Assembly (NCBI GenBank): GCA_014549065.1 | Contig: JACDOX010000014.1 | Coordinates: forward strand, 7,046,775-7,110,774 | Direction of reading: 5' to 3' | Origin: Cardinalis cardinalis | Lineage: Eukaryota; Chordata; Aves; Passeriformes; Cardinalidae | Length of the DNA: 64,000 nucleotides | Shown here: in pieces, positions 49,301 through 61,304 of the stretch | How the letters are laid out: the number at the start of each line of letters is the position of its first letter | Position numbering within the stretch: position 1 is the first letter of the stretch | Translations under genes and position numbers: made by a program | Notes under the pieces: model-generated | Told to the model about the DNA's origin: nothing | Databases searched by the model: none | The model's input: only the letters and a program-made list of their open reading frames with translations

Positions 49301-52300
49301 GCACACCTCAGCTGCTACCACTTTGAATCTGTGCCAAGCTGGCAGACTGTAACTCATTGTGTCATCATTGAAATGTCTTGCTGCAGTGCTGGAGTTAGGG
49401 ATTCAGAAATGATCTGCATTTAATACAGTCTCNTAACTTGCAGCCATTTCAGAACTTTGGGAATGCTGAAATCTTCAATAAGCATGCTACTGACAGTCAG
49501 CAGGCATCTGGTAGGATTGCATTGTTTTACTTACTCTTGACACTTGTTGAGCTGATAATCTTTTAAAGATGCTGTTACTAAAGAGTACAATTATTTTCCC
49601 AACACATGCTTGGAGTTTGGTTTTACCTCAAAATCTTATTTACCCAGATAAACCTAGGATTTGGAAGGCATGCAATTGATCAAATACAACTCACAAACAT
49701 CTTTTCTTGTCTTGGACACACCCAAACATCCACAGGATTTGAGGTGGGTAGAAATACNGCCGATCATTGCTTCATCTGGGCTTCTGCATCCACTCTATGT
49801 ATCTCTCATGAAGCTCTTTTCTGACCCTCTTATACCTGTGTTGATTAAAAATGTGTAGAATTTGAGCTGACATGTTTTAGATAATTATCTGTTATAAGAT
49901 AAACAGTGGTTATTCTATACATGCAAAACCCCTTCTTAGTACTTGAGATAATGTCCCATAAGCTCATTTGACTACAAATAGGGGATATTACTGCCCTCAG
50001 GCTGAAGCAAGAGCCTGACAGGCATTGAAAACTGTGGTTCCCCTTCCAAGATCATGTATATTCTGGTATTGCAGATGATCTTGGTTCATGTTTCAATCTG
50101 TGGAGCTTTCCAGAGCAAACTTTCCATTAACCCAGAAGATTCTAAAAGGTTAATTAATCACTGACTGGGTCTGAGGGAAATTGCAGCAAACTATTGCTCA
50201 AAAGTATTAAAGCCATCTTTACAATTGGCTTCAGGCAATATTACCTAATCCCAGGAATGGCTTTAACCCTCAGGCAGTAGTTCATTGTGGTTGGCCTCAA
50301 GTGCAGTCAATAATCTGTATTTGCTATTAGGGCTCTGCTAGTAATTGAATTTTGGTTTAGTGGAAGAACCAACCATTTCAAAGAACAACAACAAAAANCC
50401 CCCAAACTCCACCATAACTCCCTTTATTTTAGGTTCTATGATTCTGTAACTTTTGAGAGCACTTTTGTNAACCATGAAAAAATGAACCTAGAAGGGCGTT
50501 ACCTACACTTGCTTCTGAAAATAAAAATTTGATCTGCTTTCCTCCCTCCTTATAAGTGAGTGTTCTAACCACTAAGCATTGAGACATCGAATTTTTTTCC
50601 CTCTTGAAATTGTTCCACATTTCATAAAATGTTCAGACACTAATTAGTGCAGAAGCTGGTACCTAACTACCAAGGCACACTTTTCTTCAGAGCTGTGCAA
50701 GTATTCACATAAATGACTGAAGTGGATATCAAGCCAGATAATGAGTCAGCTCCAGGACTGGTATGGTTATGTGGTGCAGGGCTGTGCCCAGGCTAATCAG
50801 CTCATTTGAAGAGAAAAGCTAATTAACTCTGGAAAAGCAGCAAGCGGCTGCTTCTTATATGCAGCCACTATTTCTGCTGCTCACATCTGCAGTACCTGTG
50901 TAGCTCTGAGTCTATTGTGTAGACCTCNGGATGCAGCATTCCTCAGTGCAGACCATCCCCATGCTCTGAAAATGTACTGCATGGATGTGCTTAACTCCAG
51001 TAAATTTGTGGTTGGTCTTTTTTTTTGGTTCATCCCTTTCATCATTCTATCTCTGCCTTTGTTCATCTTATATACTATAACACTCAAACCTGTTTAGCAG
51101 CACAGGTTCTCCCTCTGAAACAAATGAAAAATATTTGGGGTATGAGAAACATGTGACAGAAGCCATAAAATTTTATANATAAGAACAATTTCTAGTGGCC
51201 CCTCTGTTTTGAATGATTGTTATTAGGAACTGCTTAGCTGACATGCTCAACTGTGTGGCAAGGCAGACAGGCACATGGGTAAATGCACATGTGACTTTTC
51301 TAGCAGATACTGATTAGAATTTCCCATTTAAAACTTGTCCTTCTGTTTTCAAATAGCAGCACTATATAAAAGATGCAATTCTATTATTCTGCAGTTTCAT
51401 TTTTTTATACAAACTCTGAATATAGGCTAATACATCTTCTCTCCCCATGATACCCTGCAGTGTAACCCACTGAATAAAGAATAGCTCCCTATGCAACTGA
51501 GCATTATTTTATAATGAAGAGACTCAGTTATCAGATTATTAATATTTCTAAATGAAGCAATCATTCTGAAGCAAGAAAAATAAGAAATATTTCTATCTAT
51601 TTTATATTTGAATTAGGGTGTTTTCAATCCCATTATTATAAATTAGTTCAATAGAGCTTGCACAAAACAGGTCCAGANAATAAAAAAACTGTTGAATTGT
51701 TACACATGTTAAGTTTCTGAGTACTATTGTTTGCCATAACTCAACTAAACAGGGAAGTGAGACATTTAGACACCTGATGGCAATCTTTCATTAAATTTGG
51801 TTAAGTATGATTTGTGCCTCATCCTGTATGACAATGTCTCAGACATAACAATACAATTTAGTTTTGTATAGGACTTCAGTCAAAAAAACCCCACAAAGAA
51901 GTCTTATGATGAGATGCATAAGGGAGAGATAACACTACTTGGACGTGGGTTCAGTGGTTCCCAGAAAGGCAGTATACAAAAAAAAATTACATTAGCTGAA
52001 AAAGTTAGAAGGGAAAACCCAGGAATTTTAAAGCAGCAAAGACAGTTANGCATTTTTGCAGCCAGTTGGAGTGAGAATAAACTGGAAGAAAGTGGCAAAG
52101 GGAGGAAAAGGTAAGTGAGGTTTATGTTGTGTTAAATGATGCAACATAACCTAATGCCATGCATGAATTGTGTTACTTCAGAGACTTAAACAGATGCTGT
52201 TCACTGTTTCTTAGGGCTGACTGGTCAGCTAGCCTGGCTCTCTTATTGCTATGCCAAGTACAATAAACTTATTTTTGCAAAACAAATGTGATCATCTGTG

Positions 52301-54398
52301 ACAAATTCCACCTTTCCTCACTATCTGTAGTCATCTTAGATGTACTAAACTTTGCAGCAGCTCCATATTTGAGGTTAGGAGGAAGACAAGCTGAAGGAAA
52401 TGTGCGTTCAAACTCATTTGGTAGTTGATATAATAACAGTCCTAGTGTTTGTCAGTCTGTCAGTGTCAAAGACTCTGAAATACAGTTCTACAGAGCTTTG
52501 ACAAAAACCTGTAAGAGGGAATTGTAGTTGTCAGTGCCCTTTGGCTCCTGATAAGAGTTTTGTGGGAGCCAAGGAGGGACACAGAGTTTTGACTCTCTAA
52601 CTTCTGGATACAAGGATCATTTCTGCTCTTTCCCTTTGATGAGGATTAATTTAATAGTGCANACGTCCTCCTTCTCTGTCTTCTAGAGAACCCCAACACA
52701 ATTATTTATACAGGTTGCACTAAAGAGATACTTTATGTGCATCCAATTCCTCTGTCCCTGGCTGAAGGGCTCAAGCACAGCTGGTGAGGGGAGACAGATG
52801 GAGAAGGGCAGGTAAATTGTGAGACAGCCACGGTTCGCTCACCAGACAGTGGTTTCGTCTCGACAACTGCCCAACTGTGGAAGCATATTGTGAGTGCCAG
52901 GGGCTGTGGCAACAGAGAAAAAGACTTTGATTAGTTTTCAGGAAGCAGAACAAGAACCTGGCACTCTTTTCTCCCTGAAAATATTGTGTTGTCCTAGAAA
53001 CAGCTTAAAGAAGGGATCCATTTGGTATTAGAAATAAGTGTAAGCACAAATGGCTGCTTGGTCCTGGACAAAGCTTNAAGTGACCCATTTATGCTGGAGG
53101 AGTCACTCTAGTGTGTTATTGATGTGAGAGACAAATTCAGTCAAAATTATTACTTTCTGAAACATCTTTTGTTTTTAGGGAAAAATGGTTCCTTGGACTG
53201 GGCTAAAATCTGTAATTCTGAAAACCTCAGAAATAAANAACTACCTGACAGAGAGAGGCAAAGGCACCAGCCACTAGCAATTACTTTGGAGTGGAGGAAT
53301 CCCTGTAGGAAGGAACAAAGGATCTCCCTCATTATTTTTGTACATATCCCTGACAGAAAACAATGACAAAAATCAAAGGGGTAAATTTTACCCTTCCTTC
53401 ACAGCTCACCCACCACAGAGCATTACAGAACCATTCAGCCATAAGGTGATACCTGGTTACTCGGGAAGTGCAGAGAGGATGCAAAGNGCCACCTCCTCTT
53501 CAGTGCTAGAAGCTGATATTATTCATCCGTGACAGGTGGTGGGCAGTCAAGATGCAGACAGCCCTGTGTTTGAATCCTCTTTGAGTGTTTATCTCTCAGA
53601 TACAACATACATCAATCTTACCTTTCAAAGATTCCTTTTTTATCAGCATTCTGCCTCTTCATGAAATAGTTATTTTATTTTATAGAAGATGAATGAACTG
53701 TGTTGAATAAACAAGCAAACAAACAAATCCAGTACTGATTTTTGCCTCACCCATTGCCTCAGAAAAAAGGTTCCTTATGGTAANGATGTAAAAAATATGC
53801 TAACGTCAAATTAATGTCTCTACCTTCAAATTTTATTTAGCACTAGAAAAATCAAAAGGAGGTCCCAAAATTTCTAAAACCATGGTAATAATTGAAATAG
53901 GACTTTCAGCTTCTGCTCCAATAACTGCTCCTTGAGCAATACACTGGTCTGAGGATAAAGGTCAGAATGTATAAATTTAATATTTAAAAGAACAACATTT
54001 AAAAGGCTATAGATAAATGTTTTCCAAACATTGTCTTGAGCTCTTCTTTTAATCCCCATAGGATTGAAATAAAACTGTGTGTATCCATGTAAATAATACT
54101 CCTTGCCAGAACAGGTGAGGATATTTTCCCCACCCACTCACCTACCGAAAGGTTATAATCTGCCCTTACCCCAAATAAATTTGAAAAATTATGATATAGG
54201 TTATAGACAGGAAAGAAATAATGAATGAGTAATCACCTNATGGACATATATTAGTCTTCCAACCCTGGTGTGTTTTGGAAGTAGATTTCCAACAAACTTT
54301 TACCACATAGGCCACTTACCACTCACCTTCTAATGACTTTTAATGGTGTCCAATCAACCACTTTTCCTGTAAACATGTCAGCTGCAGTTGCTTTTTAT
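37301..54398. other. 17-kb repeat-poor non-coding interval
   Basis: I recognise no confident transposon across about 17 kb, in contrast to the flanks. A possible CR1 terminal string lies at 50431-50449 (TTCTATGATTCTGTAAC). No exon is supported: open frames are under about 110 codons, frequently overlap on both strands and lack motifs. Several stretches have the texture of conserved non-coding elements: many TAATTA, ATTAAT and AGCTAATTA-type cores, balanced composition and few 'n'. Examples are near 40.9-41.4, 41.76-41.96, 44.2-44.4, 46.4-46.5, 47.9-48.55, 50.1-50.3 and 50.7-50.85 kb. Whether they are conserved can only be shown by alignment. Confidence 0.5.
53510..53580 (+). repeat. Possible tRNA-derived SINE/MIR 5' scrap
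   Basis: The string GTGTTTGAATCCTC (about 53565-53578) resembles a Pol III B box (GTTTGAATCC against GGTTCGANTCC). It is preceded by GGTGGGCAGTCAAGATGCAG and GACAGCCCTG in the order seen in MIR elements. No A box with the right spacing is clear and no tRNA cloverleaf can be drawn, so this is not a tRNA gene. It is tentative. Confidence 0.3.
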
Positions 54399-54401
54399 TG
54401 G

Positions 54402-54453
54402 TGCTGTAGCTTAACCCCAGCCAGAAGTCCCACGCAGCCGCTGGCTCACACCC
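54402..54453 (-). mobile_element. ERVL-type LTR, 3' terminal piece (outer element, part 1)
   Basis: On the plus strand this reads TGTAGCTTAACCCCAGCCAG, then CCACGCAGCCGCTGGCTCAC. It is the reverse complement of the well-known avian ERVL LTR 3' end (GTGAGC...GCGGCTGCGTGG...CTGGCTGGGGTTAA). The continuation of the same LTR (purine-rich GGAAGAGAACTGGAAGGGTG) appears about 1 kb further right, so another element has split it. The outer boundary is slightly decayed. A possible 5-bp duplication TGGTG is seen at 54399-54403 and 56557-56561, but it does not fit perfect TG...CA ends. Confidence 0.75.
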
Positions 54454-55446
54454 TGTGAGGGACTGAAATGTTAAAGATTAATGACTCAAACAATCGCCCA
54501 TTTGCAAAAGCAGCAGGTGCTCTGCTGAGGCCAGGTTTGCACACACACCTCCCCAAACTGAAGGGGAGGAGGAAGGTTTCTGGACCTGGTGAAACATCTG
54601 ACCTGCATAGGGGCGAGCATCCACCACTGGAGNCTGACCACAACAAACTGACCTTTGCCAGCAGCAGCTGAGCTTTGAGCCAGATAAGGGAAAAGGCCAA
54701 TAAGATCTTTCAAGGTGGGATAATGCTTTTTATCATTCCTATGGCTTCCTTAACACAACTGGTTCAGGTATAAAACTCCNCTCGGGGAAGGTATTGGGGC
54801 ATTCACCCATAGGGCTAAAGTTATTCATCCTTTCTGATGGGGCATAACTGGCTCACTATGCTGACATGGGAGACAGCTGTCTTGTGTTAGGTGTCACCAA
54901 CCATCAAAGACCCCTGAAGCATCCCCAGACTTATTTCTGGAGCCTCCTACCAGGGGACTACACGTGATCCACAGTGTTACATCAGACAATTAAAAACTCC
55001 CCAATCAGGAGAGGTGCCTGGACCTTCCCACATGACCCTGAGCATTTATTAACCCACTGAAATTTGTGTTTTGTAGGCTTCCCTCACCACTAATGGATCA
55101 AGACTGGGCAACATTCTAATCAACAGACACTGAAATTGCAACAATCAAGTCTCACCTGGACCAANCCACGGGGGATGATATCTTTCAACTCTAATCCTTT
55201 CTTTCTCTTTATTTTCTTTGTACATCTTCTTAAGTGTTATTTTTATGTTTTTATATTGCTATATTTCTACAGATAATAACCAAACTGACTACATACCTCC
55301 TTTCCATTGCAACCAAATTGTTCTGAAATAAACCTGCCATATAGACACTTATAAACACTGGTCATTTAGTGTTGTTTCATTCTAATTTGTCCTAAGGGAT
55401 CTATTATGGACAAGAACATCAGTTAACCCACCTTCAGGGGCAGGTC
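54454..55446 (+). mobile_element. LTR-like insertion, about 1 kb (inner element 1)
   Basis: This block separates two pieces of the outer LTR, so it arrived later. It has the layout of a single long LTR in plus orientation. There is a TG start (TGTGAGGGACTGAAATG), a promoter-like TATAAAA at 54769-54775 with a CCAAT at about 54697, and an AATAAA at 55327-55332. A further 115 bp or so follows before the outer LTR resumes. The right boundary is not resolved: neither a clean CA end nor a target duplication could be fixed. The TATA-to-AATAAA distance (about 560 bp) is long for an R region, so an internal rearrangement or a second small insertion is possible. No retroviral coding sequence is present. 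Confidence 0.5.
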
Positions 55447-55737
55447 ATAATACTCCCCAGCCAGCATGATCAGGAAGAGAACTGGAAGGGTGAAAGTTAA
55501 AAACCTCCTGAGTTGNGATAAAGACAACTTAGCAGGGAAAGCAAAAGCCACACATGCAAACAAAGCANAACAAGGAATCAATTCACCACCTCCANGGACA
55601 GGCAGGTGTTCAGCCGTCCCTGGGAGAGCAGGGCTACTCCCTGCATAAGGGTGACTTGGGAAGACAAANGCCATCACTCCACAAGTCCCCCCTTCCTCCT
55701 CTCACTTTGCATACTGAGCATGTAGCCACATGGTCTG
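55447..55737 (-). mobile_element. ERVL-type LTR (outer element, part 2)
   Basis: Continuation of the outer LTR. Plus-strand landmarks, in the reverse-complement order of the family, are GGAAGAGAACTGGAAGGGTG, CCTGAGTTG, GATAAAGACAACTTAGCAGG, AAAGCAAAAGCCACACATGC and CAGGCAGGTGTTCAGCCGTC. GACTTGGGAAGACAAA, CCATCACTCCACAAGTCCCC and ATACTGAGCATGTAGCCACA follow. The last is the usual TATA/U3 junction of this family, with the TATA box degraded. It stops at 55737 at a 5-bp duplication where a third LTR is inserted. The 60-84-codon frames on both strands are LTR-derived. Confidence 0.85.
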
Positions 55738-56325
55738 TGCCAGACGGGAAAGGTTGACTTCTCCAGACATTTTGGGATGCCTGTGGGGTTTGGCAGGGGG
55801 GCAGGTCAGGCCTTACCCTACCAAGGTAGTGAACTGTCCCCCCACCCCAACACCCTGGAGCTTGGATCACAGCCTGGCAGAGCTGTCAATCATTGGCACA
55901 CCTCAGTNCTAAACCCTTTCCTGAGAGGCCAAGTGACCAGAAGTCCCACCTAGAGGGTGGGCCCACAGAGGCCANTGGGTATTTAAACCTGAGCATGCGA
56001 TGAGCCCTCTGCTGGAGCCNGGGCATTGGTAGCTATATATGTATGTTTCTTATCTTTTCTTTCCCTCTCTCTTTCTTCTTCTAATTCACTTTTATTGGAA
56101 CATTTTGGGTAACAACATCAAACAGCTTTGTATTTGAATGGGCCAAATTAATACTGCAAAAAATGTTTTCTATTAATTGGATTTTGCCAAAGTTCCTTGA
56201 TTTTCTATATTTTGCCAGTAAAATAATTTTGGCATCTTGAAAATATCTTGTTGGTATTTNGTTCATTTAACCACAAGTTAAAGGACCTCGGTGAACCCCT
56301 GATATTTAAATGTTGGGGCTTTACA
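55738..56325 (+). mobile_element. Solo LTR with 5-bp target duplication (inner element 2)
   Basis: A 588-bp LTR in plus orientation with ends TGCCAGACGGG...GGGGCTTTACA. It is flanked by GTCTG at 55733-55737 and 56326-56330. A 5-bp duplication is typical of ERVL (class III) integration. Taking out the LTR and one GTCTG restores the outer LTR in register (CATGGTCTGGAATATCCC). Promoter elements are visible: a TATTTAAA box at 55979-55986 preceded by GGGCCCACAGAGGCC, followed by pyrimidine-rich sequence at about 56048-56085. The segment AAGGACCTCGGTGAACCCC near the right end resembles U5 of avian ERVL LTRs. It has no internal genes. Confidence 0.85.
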
Positions 56326-56330
56326 GTCTG

Positions 56331-56556
56331 GAATATCCCTTTGGTTAGTTAGGGTGCATGTCCTGTCTGTGTCTTCTCCCAGCTTCCTTTGCCAACAGGG
56401 CAGTATAAAAAGCAGAGAAGTCCTTAGCTGTGTAAACCCTGCTCAGCAAAAACAAAANCATCTCTATGCTATCAACCCTTAGTTCAGCAAAGATCCAAAG
56501 CATAGGCCCATACCAACCACTGCAAACAAAGTCAACTCTACCCCAGCCAGCACACA
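56331..56556 (-). mobile_element. ERVL-type LTR (outer element, part 3, 5' end)
   Basis: The rest of the outer LTR, U3 side. Plus-strand landmarks are GAATATCCCTTTGGTTAGTT, TCCTGTCTGTGTCTTCTCCC and AGCAGAGAAGTCCTTAGC. GTGTAAACCCTGCTCAGC, CCATACCAACCACTGC and CAACTCTACCCCAGCCAGCA close it. Read on the minus strand it opens with TGTG-like bases and TGCTGGCTGGGGTAGAGTTG, the normal start of this LTR family. Adding the three pieces gives an outer LTR of about 570 bp. No internal retroviral sequence lies beside it, so it too is a solo LTR. Confidence 0.88.
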
Positions 56557-56561
56557 TGGTG

Positions 56562-59500
56562 AAAGAGAAAACAGTTGTTTCACTACAACCTTAAATTTTA
56601 ATGGGAAGCAAATTTTTCAAATATTAGAAATGCGAACAAGACTTGGACAATTTGGTCTTTCCTCATTGTCCCCTTTAATATGATCCCCTGTTCAATTTTG
56701 GTACTGTCAGAAATCTTCTTCACCTTTGCTTATCTTATCAGAGTTTCAAAGCAACTCTGGACCAGTCTCCCTATTCAANTCCACATGTCAATAGCGAACA
56801 CCTTCTTTTCACATCACACTCTTCAGGGATTAGGTAAGTAATAAACAGAGTCATTAGAAGCATTATGTAATTCCATATACCAGCTACNGGTCTATGGATT
56901 AATGACTATTAAATTAAAACACTCGTGGCNGGCTGTGTGAGTGGAACTGCATTGGGAGCTGGAGCAGAGATCTATTTTGCTTTTTTAAACTTTCCTTTGT
57001 ATTTNTGTGTTGCTGTTGTTTTTATCCCAAAAGATTTAATTTATACGAAGCTGACAAGCTGTTTAAAACATTGGAAATCCAAACCTGCTGCTTTCAGGAA
57101 AATTTCTTTCATATTTTCCTTGCAGAGTTGCCATTTCTTTGATGTTTGACAGGGACTTGAAACCTGGGATAGAGTGACCCATATAGGAAGAAAGAAAATA
57201 GGGACACTACATTTTTGCTAGAAAAAGTGGGACATCTGGTCATCTCATTTGTTACCAAAAAAGAATAGATTCAGAGAATGATATCTGTAGGTACAGGGAT
57301 TTGATGATTTCTTAACAGTGAGAGGAAAACAAGAAACTGTTAGTTAAAAGTTGATCTAAATTCTTTTTGTANGTAGGAGTTTTGAATTTTTGAACAATAA
57401 ATGGTTATTTCACTTATAAAATATACGCTAAAAAGAGATTCCTTTAAAAAAAAGGAAAAGCCCATTCGTGTAGTTAACATCATAATAAACCCAGAGCCCC
57501 TCCAACATTAACATGATGTGCATCCCAGCTATATACCTTCTTCAAAGCTGTTAAAAACACNTCTGTAAGAGGATTATTGTATAGTCTGGTGGAATTTAGT
57601 ATTTTATAGGCAGAGAGGAAATCCTTTGCATGGGCCATACATAATCAGNCAGAGATACATTAATGATGAGAACATGAAACAGAACCATGTAAACTCTAAA
57701 GAAGAATGTCATAACAATCAAATACATTCAGTGAACAAGGTTCACAAGTACTACAAAAGCTTGAAAGATAAAGCTGAAATCTGGACTCTTTCTAGATGAT
57801 GATATACAGAAAGAGGGGATTGTTTTACATCCTTAAAGCTGGAACATTTTGAAATAAGTATTTTGAGAAAACAATTTATCATTATAACTATGTTGTTTTG
57901 AGCAAGTTTTATTACTGGCGGGAAAGATTCCATGTTTAGGTAGTTTTAAAGCATTTTCACTCTGACAACAGAAATAATCTCTGATCCTTGCATCACCAAG
58001 CACTTTACTGCCAGGGGATGGTTCACAAAACATTGTTTCACAGCTTCATCACTGCATAGCACAACTCGTTAATGAGCTCCACAGTGTTTGGTCTGGGGCC
58101 CAAACTTTATTCCTTCCAAGGTTCTGTCTTCATGTGGTCATGTCAGATTCAGTCAACTATAAATGTTACTGAGCTTCTTGAATGGCCCCCCTTACTGTTT
58201 CTTGACAGCTTTGTTGCTCCAGGGACACCAACACCAATTTTCTGCTTGCCAGTGAAACAGCAATAGTTTCCATGATGCCTTGTCTCCTTTGCCAGCTTCC
58301 ACATTCCCTGTTGTACTGCAGCAAATACACCCAGAGGATGTCCCTTTGTCATCTTAGCAGTTCGTAGCATCAATGTCCCCTTTCCTTCACCCTGTTTGTA
58401 GTACTCAAACCAACATCCAGCTCAGCCCTTGCAATCTCCAGCCATTTCTATATTTCCTTTGCATCTGTAAGGTACAACATAAATTAACCCAGTCTACAGA
58501 AGGCACTGAAGGACATTTTTAGCAGCATGCTATCTCCAGCTCTTAAGTTCTCAGCAAGAATTTGCATTTTCTTACTGTAAATTAGGTATAAGCAAAACAG
58601 CAGTGGTTTCAGGTCGTAGCTTCAGTCTGATTAAGTGTGATAGATCACATAGTTTTGCTAACTGGCTTCAAAGCCTCTTGTTTTCGTTTTGTTTCCAAAT
58701 GTTTCTTCAGGGCTCTGCTAGTGCATGACATGCTGTTCATGGTTTGACTACTCTATCCTCTCCCTCTGCTGCTAAATCAATTTGTGATCAGTTAGTTTAT
58801 TATACATATTATTTTTTCATATTTGTACTCATTGTGTTACTAATGTTCTGGACCACGGAAATGAAATTCAATAACCAAAGTTACCAAAGTGGCCTTTTGA
58901 AGGAACCTTAATTTTATTAGCNCAGGAGGAGTATGGAATTTGAGTCCTGCTGAGATAACATCACACAGTAGGTCACACCCAAGGGCTGACATTATCTCTC
59001 ACGGACACACACTCCTGGGGTGTCATATTAATTATAGTTAATTGCTTTGAAATTAATGAGCTTTTTCAGGGGCTACTGGGCTACTCTACAGCTGCAAGAA
59101 AAACTATATTAACTTTGATTTTTATGTTTCTTGGTCTTTGAACAGTTAAATGCTTTCACTTTATCTTAATTTACTGTCCCTTCTTCTAGTGTATAACTAA
59201 TTTAATAATTTTCATTGCTTCCTAACACCACTACTATATGTGCTTTCAGTAAGAAATTTTCTTCAGTATTTTTATTGTATATCGTCTATGCCTAAGAAAA
59301 GAAAATTGCCTCATTTACCTTAAAATTCCCCTTGATTTGAGAGAGGTTTAAAAGCCATTTGCAAGTATTAACATCTAAGGGACATAATGCATGATTCCCC
59401 ATTCTCTCCAGTTCTTATTTAGACAACATCCAGACAGCCAAGCTATCTATAATAAAATACTAAAACAGGATCATGATGTTGTTGATAATTAACTTCAGAA

Positions 59501-61265
59501 TTCTGGTTAAAGAGCTGTATTAAAAACCTGATGCCTTCCTGAAACTAAAGCACTAATATTAGAGAGCATAGGCAATTTCAATGCTAGAAGTGAAAAACCC
59601 AAACAAGAACCTATATTTCTGGAAGAATTTGTTAGCTTGGGAGCAGATATTTTGGGTTTCCATTTAACTTGACAGATCTTGGTCCCTTTTGGATATTTCT
59701 CTACTCCATATGATAAACTCATGTGTTCCATATTCATAGACCTGTAATACTTACTAAACAAATTTAACATTCAAGGCATTTCTATTTTTGATAACCTTTT
59801 TGTTGAATATAGAGTGGGGCTGATTTTATGGAGTAACTATAAGAAGCTGAAAGACATGATGAATGAATTGAGAAAAACTTGCTGCAAAGGAATAAGGATG
59901 ATGCTGTGCTATCACTGCTGAGTGTTATTCATTATACACTGTAAGCACTGCTGCAGAATATTTAGTGGTGAACACTTACAAAGCTCAGTATATCTTAAAA
60001 GCCCAGAGGAATTAATTAGGCCTTAAATAACCCCTGTTAATTTTTAGCACATACTAGTCATCTTTCCACTGACAAGCTTTTACAAAAATACCCTTTTCTC
60101 AAGCCTTCCAAATATTTCCAACATCATAATGAACCCCATTTCTAAAATCAGTATCTTTTCATGGAAAACACAATGTTGAGNGCTTGAAAGCTCTAATGCA
60201 GCCTATATTCCTATAAAATTTATTCTTTGTAATAATGTGGTCTTAAANTTATGACTCATAAAAACATCATTTTATTGAAAATACAAAAAGTGAAAAGTTT
60301 TAAATGAGCATACAAAAACGAACTTAAGATATTAAGTACTTATTCATTGCTATATAAAGTTTGATATTTTTTCAAAACAATTGATACAGAAGGAAAGAAA
60401 AGAACATTAAATAAAGTTATAACAATGTTCAGTTTACTTTTGAGTTAATGTTGGTGATTCCAAGTACAGCTGTATTTGATGACACGCTTAACTTTTTCAG
60501 TTTGAGCAGAATAAAAATATCAGCAGCAAATGTTTGCATAAAACTTTCAGTTTATCACTCATACACTTCAAAATGGCTGTTTCAAACTCATCTTTTCAGT
60601 TGTTTAAGACATAACTTAAGGCAGTACTTACAGGANGCAGCTCTTTTGACAGCAGACACTAATCTAAGAGATAAAGACCCTAAAACAGTCCAACAGTTGC
60701 AAGCTGAATTCTGACAAAAATAAGTGCGGCACACTTTTTTAGGAGTGAAAACATTCAGCTGCTGCAGAAAGTTACTAGAAGACAGAGCAGATTCTCCAGT
60801 GTGTAGGCCTTTAAATCAGCATAAGTTATCTTTTTTAAAGACTCCTGTAGTCAAAACAGTTGCTGAATACATGGAAGAATTTTGATGCTTTACCCCATGT
60901 TGACTACAAAGGTATCNTAACAGTCCCTTCTGGGTTTAGAAACTATTAATTCGTGCATCTTGACCTACTGCGAAGGAAATTTTTATCAAATAAAACTTTT
61001 CTTTGTTAATTTTTAATATTTCATTAGAACTTCATCCTTCTAGGCCAGTGGATACTGGTGAGCTGGTGATTGGCAAATTACTTCCTGCAGACTAAATTAG
61101 CTGTGGCACACTCTTCTGGAAGTCAGTAAGTGTACCATGGGTCAAAATGTCTCACCAAAGGCTTCTTCCACAAACCAGCAGCATGTCTAACTTTGTCATA
61201 CAGAACAGATGCTTTTACCCAAGAACCTAAATGATATGTGAGGATGTATTTCTGTGGCCATTTAA
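56562..61265. other. Unique non-coding DNA
   Basis: No gene supported. A minus-strand segment at 58149-58373 is open for 74 codons, and an AATAAA-like signal (CTTTATTCC on plus, about 58105) lies about 40 bp beyond its stop. I cannot assign a family, and frames of this length are common by chance. The interval is otherwise AT-rich and nearly free of recognisable repeats. About 59970-60050 contains TTAATTAGGCC and TTAATTTTTAGC text that could be conserved. Confidence 0.5.
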
Positions 61266-61304
61266 TTTGGAACTAGGTGNTCTTGACGGTCCCTTCCAAC
61301 CTGA
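61266..61304 (+). mobile_element. CR1 3'-end scrap
   Basis: GGAACTAGGTGNTCTTGACG followed by GTCCCTTCCAACC matches the stretch near the CR1 3' end usually read as GACTAGATGATCTTT-AAGGTCCCTTCCAACC, in plus orientation. The terminal ATTCTRTG repeats are not present. The 3' neighbour (GC-richer, to about 61350) is not recognised. At under 40 bp this could also be a chance match. Confidence 0.5.

Noticed and set aside
50390..50452. CR1 3' end at the TTCTATGATTCTGTAAC string
   Set aside because: Only the terminal octamer-like repeat resembles CR1. No upstream CR1 sequence supports it, so it is not listed as an element.
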